DNA of 19,168 bases from CAYSWK01 sp964434735. Its GTDB lineage: Archaea; Micrarchaeota; Micrarchaeia; Anstonellales; Bilamarchaeaceae. The stretch's first letter is position 1. The number at the start of each line of letters is the position of its first letter. A program made the position numbers and the translations under genes. The notes under the pieces were generated by a model that was not told the origin of the DNA, searched no databases, and worked only from the letters and a program-made list of their open reading frames with translations. The DNA is taken from assembly GCA_964434735.1 (NCBI GenBank), contig CAYSWK010000019.1, forward strand, positions 1-19,168, in the 5' to 3' direction. Positions 12,474 to 19,168 of this stretch are shown in pieces.

Positions 12474-15275
12474 ATGAGACACATATTTATTGTAGTTGCC
12501 ACGTTGGTTCTTTTTGCTAGTCTTTCTTTCAGTGCCGCAATCCAGGATTCTTATTCCTATTCATTTACTGGCCTTTCGGAAGGTTCAACTATCAATATCC
12601 CAGGGGGGCAATTCAGAGTTGATTCAATAACTGTTACGGGCAGTTCGATCAATCCTCTTGGCCGCCCAACCTGTATGTATAATATTCGTGAAGTTCGGGT
12701 AACCACTCCAAATGATCAAAGAACCCTCGCAGTTGATGATTCAGCATCAATGAAATATTTCACTCATGCAAATGGCCAGACGAAGCTTCTTCAGGTCCAT
12801 ATTGATAATATTCAAGCATCATCTCAGAATGCAGCACCTAATTGCAACGTATGGATAAACAAGCGCGTTGATCTTACTCTTACAGTAGATTCATTATTTG
12901 TTTGTACGGACCCAGACGCAAATGCCGTTTCGCCTTTAACTCAGAAAAGTACGGTTTTGCAAGAAAGGTACTACGCAACGAAAGGCCTTGCAGGTCCTAA
13001 TGCACTTATTGCAAGTGAGGCAGCCCCTGTAGCAAGTGCTGATGTTTGTGCATCAAATGTTCAGGTTACTGAATACTCCTGTGGTGCGAACGGTGCAATT
13101 GTAAATAATCTTGTAAATTGCGCAGCAGGTTCAACGTGCCAAAATGGCGCATGTATTATGTCTCCCGATGCATGCCAGGATTCAGATCAAGGAAACGATC
13201 CAAATAATGCAGGCGGAACCGAAGTAAGGAAAAATGGTGTAATAACCAATTATGATGATGTTTGTATTGATGCGGGTTCTGTTAGAGAATATTCTTGTAA
13301 TGGTGTTGCAGGCTTGAGTCTTGCAGTAGACTGCGCTGCAGGCCGTGTATGTCAAAACGGCGCGTGTGTTGCACAGGCCGTAGTACCAAATGCATGTGCA
13401 GATTCTGATAATGGCCAATTTGAGAATATTGCAGGTTCAGTTACTGCAACTGCAAACGGAGTTGTAACTACGACTAAGGATACGTGCAATGCACAAGGAG
13501 ATGTTGTGGAGCAGTTTTGTGACGTTACAAATACAAAACGTATCGTTGCAAAACGTTGTGCCGCCGGATTGACTTGCCAGCTTGATGCAAATGGGCAAGC
13601 AGCGTGCACTGCACAAGCAGCTCCTAATTCATGTTCAGATTCTGACAACGGTGCGGACACAACCGTTGCAGGCATAACTTCGGGAATAAGGAACGGTGCG
13701 GCGTACTCCCATGCGGACACGTGTGTCGATGCAGATACGGTGCAGGAATACCAGTGTTTTGGTGCGAATGATGACAGTGCAAATCGTGATTGTGCAGCAG
13801 GATTGACTTGTCAAAATGGTGCATGTGTTAACCCAAATGTGCAAATTAGCTGTACTGACTCTGATAATGGCCAGGATGAAGATGAACGCGGAACAACGCG
13901 TAGAATTGACCAGAATAATAATGAAGTCGAAAGCCACACAGACATTTGTCAGGACGATACCACGGTGAAAGAATATTTCTGTGTAAATGATAATATTAAT
14001 TCCGATGAGCTTGATTGTAACGATGACCAGGTATGCAGTTCTGGTAGGTGCGTAGATACTGATATTGTTGATAATGCAGTAAACGGCTTGTACAGTTCGG
14101 AATACTGCGCAGGCAAAAAAGTCGGCTTAAGAGACTCGATTTTCTATAATAATTACGAATTCAGACTTTCACGAATATATGAGGATGTTGTCCGTGAATG
14201 CATGGTTGCTGAGCTCCAGGTATACAAAAACGGGGAACGCGTTTCTACCATATTCGGATGCCCTTCTGAAAATCCGTATAGGCGATCAAATGAGAATGAG
14301 GACATAGAAGCATACGTATGCGGCGTTGATTCGTTGGATGAAGTCGCATATCTTGATGTTTCAGTGCTTGAGGATACTCTTAATCTTGATATTTTATGTA
14401 AAGACCCCGATGGCGGTCGGGATGCGAATGAACGCGGGACTTCAGTAGTTGCAACGTATGATCAGGATACGGGTGAATTATTGGAGACTCACGCGGCACA
14501 GGACGTTTGTTCTGGCGCAAAAGTAAGGGAATTTTATTGCAGTAATGATGAGTTGAAGATGACTGAATTAAGCTGCGGTGCGCAAAAGACGTGCCAAAAC
14601 GGCAGATGTGTAGCTGCCGATGATTTGTATTGTTCTGATAGTGATGGTGACGATATAACGGTAAAAGGCACTGCAGAATCTGGCTATCTTCGTGGCGGTC
14701 AAAAAACAGTGCTTGACCGCGCAAACGATGTTTGTGAAGACGGCAAAGTTAGGGAATTGGTATGCAACGGTGATTCTCCCGGATTTAAGCTTGAGGACTG
14801 TGCAGCAGGATTTGCATGTTCTGACGGCGCATGTGTTCCAACAACCAATCGTGTCGAAATCCAATTTAAGAAAGGATGGAACGCGTTTAGTGTCCCCCTA
14901 AGCAGTGCGGTTGTGAAATCAACTACGTGCAATGACTTTTCAGTTGCTAAGACGTGGGCGTACAGTTCTAGTTACTATCACCCTAGTAAATTCGTTTCAG
15001 GATTGGGGATGTGGTATTATGCCGCAAGCGACTGTAAGGCGACATTTGAAGGAAATCCCTACTCATTTACGCAAGGCGTTCTTTCAAAAGGTTGGAATGT
15101 TCTTGGGTTTGATTCCTCGAGTCGGCCCGCAAATGCCGTTTTCCAGGAATGCAGTTTTTCAGGAAACGTATGGAAATATGATTCATTAAGTCAAAAATAT
15201 GCAAAAGTTGATACGTTGGAAAAAGGCAGCGCATACTTTGTGAAAGTCGACATGCCATGTGAAATAAAAGGATGA
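12474..15275 (+). CDS. Secreted multi-repeat Cys-rich surface protein
   Basis: 933 residues. A signal peptide (hydrophobic core about residues 4-20, ending FSAA) is followed by an N-terminal domain (to about 140). Seven Cys-rich repeats then run from C144 to about residue 790. The typical unit is C-x-D-S-D-N-G-x-D, a GT or G, NG, D-x-C, V-x-E-Y-x-C, then DCAAGxxCQNGACV: about 70 residues with six cysteines, likely three disulfides. The DSDNGxD start resembles calcium-binding Asp loops. Repeats 5 and 6 are separated by a different domain of about 110 residues (527-640). The C-terminal domain (about 793-933) starts FKKGWNAFSVPL and contains a second related GWNVLGFD, an all-beta module common at the ends of archaeal surface proteins. 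Its stop overlaps the next gene (ATGA), and it has its own TATA box. Function may be adhesion, S-layer or glycan binding; only the architecture is certain. Confidence 0.88.
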   Translation: MRHIFIVVATLVLFASLSFSAAIQDSYSYSFTGLSEGSTINIPGGQFRVDSITVTGSSINPLGRPTCMYNIREVRVTTPNDQRTLAVDDSASMKYFTHANGQTKLLQVHIDNIQASSQNAAPNCNVWINKRVDLTLTVDSLFVCTDPDANAVSPLTQKSTVLQERYYATKGLAGPNALIASEAAPVASADVCASNVQVTEYSCGANGAIVNNLVNCAAGSTCQNGACIMSPDACQDSDQGNDPNNAGGTEVRKNGVITNYDDVCIDAGSVREYSCNGVAGLSLAVDCAAGRVCQNGACVAQAVVPNACADSDNGQFENIAGSVTATANGVVTTTKDTCNAQGDVVEQFCDVTNTKRIVAKRCAAGLTCQLDANGQAACTAQAAPNSCSDSDNGADTTVAGITSGIRNGAAYSHADTCVDADTVQEYQCFGANDDSANRDCAAGLTCQNGACVNPNVQISCTDSDNGQDEDERGTTRRIDQNNNEVESHTDICQDDTTVKEYFCVNDNINSDELDCNDDQVCSSGRCVDTDIVDNAVNGLYSSEYCAGKKVGLRDSIFYNNYEFRLSRIYEDVVRECMVAELQVYKNGERVSTIFGCPSENPYRRSNENEDIEAYVCGVDSLDEVAYLDVSVLEDTLNLDILCKDPDGGRDANERGTSVVATYDQDTGELLETHAAQDVCSGAKVREFYCSNDELKMTELSCGAQKTCQNGRCVAADDLYCSDSDGDDITVKGTAESGYLRGGQKTVLDRANDVCEDGKVRELVCNGDSPGFKLEDCAAGFACSDGACVPTTNRVEIQFKKGWNAFSVPLSSAVVKSTTCNDFSVAKTWAYSSSYYHPSKFVSGLGMWYYAASDCKATFEGNPYSFTQGVLSKGWNVLGFDSSSRPANAVFQECSFSGNVWKYDSLSQKYAKVDTLEKGSAYFVKVDMPCEIKG

Positions 15276-15499
15276 TTATGATGGATCAAGAAACACCAAA
15301 AAAAGATAATACGTTATTGCTGCTTGCCTTGGGAATCGGCGCAATCCTTTTGATTGCTGCTGTTGCAGGAGTATGGTTTTATCTTCAAAACCAGCAGAAC
15401 CCTCCCGTTCCAAACGGCGGCAATGTGACTCCAAATAATACGGGGACTTCAGGAACGAGTGACAACGTGCTTGTTCCCCCGGCATTTCCTAATGAGTAA
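15272..15499 (+). CDS. Small single-pass membrane protein coupled to the repeat protein
   Basis: 75 residues starting in the ATGA overlap (ATG 15272); internal ATGs at 15278 and 15281 are possible starts. A short charged N-terminus (DQETPKKDN) is followed by one hydrophobic helix (about residues 14-38), then an outside tail rich in Asn, Pro, Gly and Thr (low complexity, possibly glycosylated). The N-in, C-out topology and translational coupling to the secreted Cys-rich protein suggest a membrane partner or anchor for it, but no motif shows this. It is too short and biased to assign to a family. Confidence 0.7.
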   Translation: MIMMDQETPKKDNTLLLLALGIGAILLIAAVAGVWFYLQNQQNPPVPNGGNVTPNNTGTSGTSDNVLVPPAFPNE

Positions 15500-15521
15500 T
15501 TTTTTCTTTTTATTCTTTAAC
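15500..15521 (+). terminator. T-rich tract at the convergent gene ends
   Basis: Right after the stop at 15499 the plus strand has a T6 run, a T5 run and a third T cluster. It overlaps the last codons of the minus-strand epimerase gene, so it can serve as a U-tract terminator for the plus-strand pair. Confidence 0.45.
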
Positions 15522-16436
15522 ATTTTCAATTGTTTCCTTTAGCCCTTCCTGTAAATGATACACGTGTTCAAAACCCATATTCTTTTTTGCCTTAGATACT
15601 TCTGCGTACGATTCAAGGATATCCCCTTGTCGGGGCTCAAGGAATATAGGTGAAAGGTCTTTTTTGAGTATCGAATTGATTGTGCGCACCAAGTCAAGGA
15701 GGCTTGTCGGGTGACCGGTGCCTATATTATATGCTTGTCCGAACCCTTTTTTTGCTTTTATTGCGCACATATTTGCGCGGACGATATCCTTAACATACAC
15801 AAAATCGCGTGTTTGATGCCCGTTGCCGTATATGGTCGGTTGCTCATTTTTCTTCATCGTCTTGATAAAGCGAGATATGACTCCCGAATATTCCGAATGG
15901 GGGTGTTGGCGCGGCCCGTATACGTTGAAATATCGTAATATAATTGTCTTAAGCTTGAATTTTTTGAAATACTGTTCTAAAAGAAGCTCACCCATGCGCT
16001 TGCTTTCTCCGTAGGGCGAGATCGGTTTAGAGGCCATGGTTTCCGTTTTGGGAAGTTCAGGATTATTGCCATACACTGCGGCAGATGAGGCCATTACGAA
16101 TAATTTTACTTTTTCCTCAACGGCAGCATTCAAAAGCAATTTTGTTCCTCGTATATTTACGTCCCAGGTTCTTCTTGGGTCCTTTATTGATTCTTGTACG
16201 CTTGCAAGCGCCGCATGATGAAGCACGATGTCGATTCCTTTCATTGCCTTATCGCAGGTTTCTTTATTCGAGACGTCTCCTTGCATTACGTCTACTTTTC
16301 CCTGGATATGGCTAAGATTATTCAGTGAACCAGTTGAGAAATCGTCAAGTACGCGTACCGTGTGCCCTTCCTTCACTAATTCTTCAACAAGGTGTGAACC
16401 GATGAATCCGGCGCCGCCCGTAACGAGTATTTTCAT
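15510..16436 (-). CDS. NAD-dependent sugar-nucleotide epimerase/dehydratase (UDP-glucose 4-epimerase-like)
   Basis: 308 residues, typical for extended short-chain dehydrogenases. The Rossmann start MKILVTGGAGFIGSH carries GxxGxxG (residues 7-13). HHAALASV is the NAD-proximal segment, ASSAAVYG holds the catalytic serines (about 118-119), and the active-site pair is Y142 and K146 in SPYGESK. RYFNVYGPRQ and an RDFVYVKDIV segment follow, both typical of UDP-hexose 4-epimerases. The C-terminal part has EPRQGDI, which contacts the nucleotide sugar in this family. It probably interconverts UDP-Glc/UDP-Gal or their N-acetyl forms; the exact sugar cannot be read from the sequence. It lies 15 nt downstream of the glycosyltransferase gene on the same strand, so the two likely form an operon feeding surface-glycan synthesis. 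Confidence 0.9.
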   Translation of the reverse strand: MKILVTGGAGFIGSHLVEELVKEGHTVRVLDDFSTGSLNNLSHIQGKVDVMQGDVSNKETCDKAMKGIDIVLHHAALASVQESIKDPRRTWDVNIRGTKLLLNAAVEEKVKLFVMASSAAVYGNNPELPKTETMASKPISPYGESKRMGELLLEQYFKKFKLKTIILRYFNVYGPRQHPHSEYSGVISRFIKTMKKNEQPTIYGNGHQTRDFVYVKDIVRANMCAIKAKKGFGQAYNIGTGHPTSLLDLVRTINSILKKDLSPIFLEPRQGDILESYAEVSKAKKNMGFEHVYHLQEGLKETIENVKE

Positions 16437-16451
16437 ATAATGCCCAGTATT

Positions 16452-17600
16452 TTATTTGGTGGATTCATTATAAACCTGTAGGGTCGTTTGTGCGATAACG
16501 GGCCATGAATATGTTTTTTCAACGTAAACATGTGCCCTTTCAACTGCCGGTTTAAATGCTGAAGGATTTTCCAAAAAAGCTCCTAGTTTTTGTGTGAGTT
16601 CCTTTTCATCCTTGAACAGGAATCGGGATGCATCGGTGCCGTATGCGGCCTTGAAAAGAATTTCGGCATCTCCGACAGGGGTTGAGAACATGGGTCTTTC
16701 CGCAGCCATTGCCTCAAGCCAAACGAGCGAGAATCCTTCATAATGACTTGGCAGTACGACGCAGGCTGATTCATTGTATATTTTTGAAATCTCAGAATAT
16801 GGAACTTCAAGAAATTCAATGCCGATTCCTTCTTTTTTTGCAAGTTCAACAAGCCCTTGTTTGATGCCTTCATCCGGGCCAACGATACGCAAAGGATACG
16901 CCTCTTGTAATTTTTTTCCTAAATGTGCATATGCGCGGATAAGCCGGTCTATTCCTTTATACTCATCCAATCTTCCGATATATGTAATATATGTCCCTGC
17001 AACAAAATGATGAAAAAAGCGAGGCATTACCACTCCGTTTGGAACGTAGATTATTTTTTCTTTTGCAATTTCCTTTTCAATTTTTGGAATTGAATTTTTT
17101 GAAACTACTATGATTTTTTTTGCAATGCGAAGAAAAATTGACGCGCAAAACCATTTGTACAGTTTTTGGAAAATTCCGCCCAACCCTTTCAAGTCAGGAT
17201 ATCCGTGAAGCGTAAAGAAAAACGGCTTTCGTTTCAAAAATGCCGCAATTGAGGTAATAAAGGGCATGGGCGATCCGTAGCCGTGGCCTGCAAAAACATC
17301 TGCATCACTTTGAAGCAATGCAAAAAAAAGCCCGGGAGAAAAGCGTACTGAAGAAAAACCGGGAAAACCTACCGACCAGAATCTTCGAACCCGTATTGAA
17401 TGAGTAATTATGTCTTCGCCAGGATTTCCCCCCGGGCCTAAAAATCCAATTTTTTCGTCATCGCCCGCACCTTTTACCTTTGTAGTGTATACAATAACTT
17501 CGTGTCCTGCACGTGCAAGTTCGTTTGAAAGGGAATAAACATGGTGTTCAATGCCACCTTGCATAGGAGGGAAAAGATGGGTTACTTGTGCTATTTTCAT
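16452..17600 (-). CDS. GT4-family glycosyltransferase (GT-B fold)
   Basis: 382 residues from ATG 17600. A GTG at 17621 would extend it by seven residues, but the TATA element at 17626-17633 would then be too close, so ATG 17600 is preferred. The N-terminal half starts MKIAQVTHLFPPMQGGIEHH, the usual GT4 beginning with a glycine-rich acceptor loop. The nucleotide-sugar half has YIGRLDEYKGIDRLI, RIVGPDEG and the E-x7-E motif with E288 and E296 in EGFSLVWLEA. No signal peptide or clear transmembrane helix is present, so it is cytosolic or membrane-associated. GT4 enzymes retain the donor's anomeric configuration and build lipid- or protein-linked glycans. The adjacent epimerase gene suggests the pair makes and transfers one sugar for a surface glycan or glycolipid. 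The substrate cannot be assigned. Confidence 0.9.
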   Translation of the reverse strand: MKIAQVTHLFPPMQGGIEHHVYSLSNELARAGHEVIVYTTKVKGAGDDEKIGFLGPGGNPGEDIITHSIRVRRFWSVGFPGFSSVRFSPGLFFALLQSDADVFAGHGYGSPMPFITSIAAFLKRKPFFFTLHGYPDLKGLGGIFQKLYKWFCASIFLRIAKKIIVVSKNSIPKIEKEIAKEKIIYVPNGVVMPRFFHHFVAGTYITYIGRLDEYKGIDRLIRAYAHLGKKLQEAYPLRIVGPDEGIKQGLVELAKKEGIGIEFLEVPYSEISKIYNESACVVLPSHYEGFSLVWLEAMAAERPMFSTPVGDAEILFKAAYGTDASRFLFKDEKELTQKLGAFLENPSAFKPAVERAHVYVEKTYSWPVIAQTTLQVYNESTK

Positions 17601-17625
17601 GGTTTTCACTAATAGCTTCACCTGA

Positions 17626-17633
17626 TTATATAA
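17626..17633. promoter_or_regulatory. Palindromic TATA element between the glycosyltransferase and M17 peptidase genes
   Basis: TTATATAA is a perfect palindrome in the 68-bp divergent gap. It is about 30 bp from the minus start (17600) and about 40 bp from the plus start (17669), so it could direct both transcripts: leaderless or nearly so on minus, and with a leader of about 13 nt on plus. No other TATA-like run is present in the gap. Confidence 0.45.
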
Positions 17634-17668
17634 AAAGAGTGTGGGTAACTAATGTACGTGGTATTTTT

Positions 17669-19168
17669 ATGGAAATTTCCTGTGTTTCAAAACCATTTGA
17701 CTTGATAAAAGATGATCTGCTTATCGTTCCTTTATGGCAAGGGGAAACCAATCCGTTTGAATCAGTAACCGGAAAATTGGAGAAGCGACAGTTTGAAGGA
17801 AAACTCGGACAGGTTTATTCATTCACTCCTTTTGGAAAATTGGGGGCAAAGCGAGTTGTTCTCTATGGATTAGGAGAGGAAAAAACATGTGAATATTCTA
17901 GTGAATATTCACAAATTTGCCCCTCGAGTAATCGAGTGGGCAAAACATTCGAATTCGACTCATTTCGTGCGTTTGGCGGGTCTGCAACGCGTATTGCAAC
18001 TTCGCTTAAAACGGCATCATTGACGCTTGCACTTCCCAATGGAAAAAATGCGCACGATGTCGCACAGGTAGTTACCGAGGGTCTTGTGCTTGCAAATTAT
18101 CATGCCGTCCAGTTCAAAAGTAAGCATGATGATGATTTTGAGGTGCAAAAGGCTACGATAATAGGCAACGGTATTGAACCCGCACTCAAGAAAGGACAGG
18201 TGCTTGCAGAATCCCAAAATTGGGTGCGCGTGCACAATGAAAATCCGGCAAACATTGCAACTCCTGAGGAAATGGTTGAATATGCTAAAAAACTTTCAAA
18301 GGAAAAGGGGTTTTCGCTCATTGTTTTTGATAAGGAAGAACTCAAAAAGAAGGGAATGAATGCCATTCTGGCTGTAAATCAGGGAAGCGCACGCGGCGCA
18401 TATATGGTAATCATGGAATATAATAAGGACAAGAAGAACCTGCCCCTCTATTGCGTTGTCGGCAAGGGAATTACGTTTGATTCAGGGGGATTGTCACTCA
18501 AGCCCGCCACGGGCATGATGGATATGAAATATGATAAGACCGGTGCAGTTACCACTATGGGAATTGCAAAAGCAGTTGCCGAACTCAATCTTCCTATTCG
18601 TTTAGTTGCGGCGTTTACAGTTACTGAAAATCTTCCATCGGGAACGGCGATTAAGCCCGGCGATATCGTAAAGGCGTATAATGGGAAAACGATTGAAATC
18701 ATGAATACTGACGCAGAAGGAAGACTTATCTTGGCCGATACGCTTGCCTATATGGTTGAACGAAAGCCCGAGTATATGGTTAACCTTGCAACGCTTACGG
18801 GTGCAATTATTATTTCCTTTGGCCCGCATGCAATCGGCTTGTTTTCAAACAATGATGAGCTTGCACTTGCATTTTCCGAGGCAGGGTATGCAACTCAGGA
18901 ACGGGTGTGGCGTATGCCGCTTTGGAAGGAATATGGCGAGATGATTAAGGGGCAGTTTGCAGATATAAAAAATATTGGCTCGGACAAAGGCGAAGCAGGT
19001 TCAATTACCGCTGCCATGTTCTTGAAGGAGTTTGTAGGGGATACGAAATGGGCGCATTTGGATATTGCGGGCGTTGACAATATTGCAGGAAAGCATGCGT
19101 ACCTTGATGCGTGCGCCTCAGGTATTGGCGTACGGCTCGTAGTCAAGGCGTTTGAGAATTTGCTTGCA
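17669..19168 (+). CDS. pepA: Leucyl aminopeptidase, M17 family (3' end beyond the right edge)
   Basis: Exactly 500 open codons from ATG 17669 to the edge, nearly full length (E. coli PepA 503). The C-terminal catalytic domain is complete: VGKGITFDSGG (K266, D271), LSLKP (K278), MKYD (D289) and NTDAEGR (D348, E350, R352). These have the same spacings as K270, D275, K282, D293, D352, E354 and R356 of E. coli PepA, so both metal sites and the catalytic lysine and arginine are intact. WAHLDIAG and GIGVRLVV are near the end. M17 enzymes are hexameric cytosolic metallopeptidases that remove N-terminal residues in peptide turnover. The less conserved N-terminal domain carries a 20-residue insert (residues 74-93) explained by a palindromic DNA insertion. 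MKYDKTG replaces the usual MKxDMxG. It is divergent from the glycosyltransferase gene. Confidence 0.93.
   Translation, partial: MEISCVSKPFDLIKDDLLIVPLWQGETNPFESVTGKLEKRQFEGKLGQVYSFTPFGKLGAKRVVLYGLGEEKTCEYSSEYSQICPSSNRVGKTFEFDSFRAFGGSATRIATSLKTASLTLALPNGKNAHDVAQVVTEGLVLANYHAVQFKSKHDDDFEVQKATIIGNGIEPALKKGQVLAESQNWVRVHNENPANIATPEEMVEYAKKLSKEKGFSLIVFDKEELKKKGMNAILAVNQGSARGAYMVIMEYNKDKKNLPLYCVVGKGITFDSGGLSLKPATGMMDMKYDKTGAVTTMGIAKAVAELNLPIRLVAAFTVTENLPSGTAIKPGDIVKAYNGKTIEIMNTDAEGRLILADTLAYMVERKPEYMVNLATLTGAIIISFGPHAIGLFSNNDELALAFSEAGYATQERVWRMPLWKEYGEMIKGQFADIKNIGSDKGEAGSITAAMFLKEFVGDTKWAHLDIAGVDNIAGKHAYLDACASGIGVRLVVKAFENLLA
17882..17948 (+). mobile_element. 60-bp in-frame palindromic insertion in the M17 gene with a 7-bp flanking duplication
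   Basis: AAAACAT occurs at 17882-17888 and again at 17942-17948, exactly 60 bp apart. Deleting one copy plus the intervening 53 bp joins EEKT directly to FEFDSFR, as expected for M17 proteins. The insert has GTGAATATTC twice (17889-17898 and 17901-17910), the second inside the perfect palindrome GTGAATATTCAC. It also has a 9-bp hairpin GCCC-CTCGA/TCGAG-GGGC (17919-17941, one bulged T). The insert is open in the gene's frame and adds 20 residues. It resembles a small palindromic element that inserts in-frame; the type is not identified. Confidence 0.55.

Noticed and set aside
13182..13937. Minus-strand open frames of 66-122 codons inside the repeat protein gene
   Set aside because: They are antisense shadows of the periodic Cys-rich repeats, with Cys/Ile/His-biased translations and no start signals.
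17601..17621. GTG 17621 as start of the glycosyltransferase
   Set aside because: The TATA element would be only about 8 bp away, and the GT4 family begins at MKIAQVTH (ATG 17600).

Overview
This window is archaeal. It holds a CDP-archaeol synthase (ether-lipid synthesis), a Pab1020-type RNA ligase, pilin-like proteins with class III signal peptides beside a FlaI/TadA-type ATPase, TATA boxes 25-30 bp upstream of apparently leaderless start codons, and a tRNA with bulge-helix-bulge introns. The very compact layout (4-nt ATGA overlaps, convergent stops with no gap, divergent genes sharing one TATA element) and the tRNA-Ile(UAU) suggest a small-genome, DPANN-like lineage. That placement is an inference; no marker gene here fixes it.

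Layout. 1-737 (-): 5' part of an RNA ligase gene, divergent from a small membrane protein (789-1442, +). 1447-1962 (-): CarS, divergent from an SppA-type signal peptide peptidase (2020-2994, +), which overlaps a basic-tailed, Cys-rich single-pass protein. 3494-7544 (+): a tight five-gene operon of pilin-like or membrane-anchored exported proteins, three with clear [KR]G^Q processing sites. It is followed by a large secretion/pilus ATPase with its own promoter (7610-9880). This looks like an archaeal type IV pilus-like or surface-appendage locus. No TadC/FlaJ platform protein or prepilin peptidase is in the window. 9950-10558 (+) is an unknown exported protein. It converges with no gap on a stand-alone asparagine-synthase domain (10559-11338, -), and a small exported protein (11414-11935, -) lies upstream of that.

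11936-12473 is the main non-coding interval. It holds an intron-rich tRNA-Ile(UAU) gene on the minus strand (12181-12383) among degenerate 7-bp periodic repeats and strong hairpins. The tRNA has a 47-nt intron at 37/38 and an 80-nt intron in the T-loop at 59/60. Both show bulge-helix-bulge geometry, and removing both leaves a well-paired 76-nt tRNA.

12474-15275 (+) encodes a 933-residue secreted protein with seven Cys-rich repeats, coupled to a 75-residue membrane protein. 15510-17600 (-) is a sugar-nucleotide epimerase plus GT4 glycosyltransferase pair, probably for surface glycans. 17669 to the right edge (+) is an M17 leucyl aminopeptidase that carries a 60-bp in-frame palindromic insertion with a 7-bp flanking duplication. 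Overall the window is dominated by cell-envelope functions: lipid, pilus, secreted protein, glycan and membrane proteolysis.
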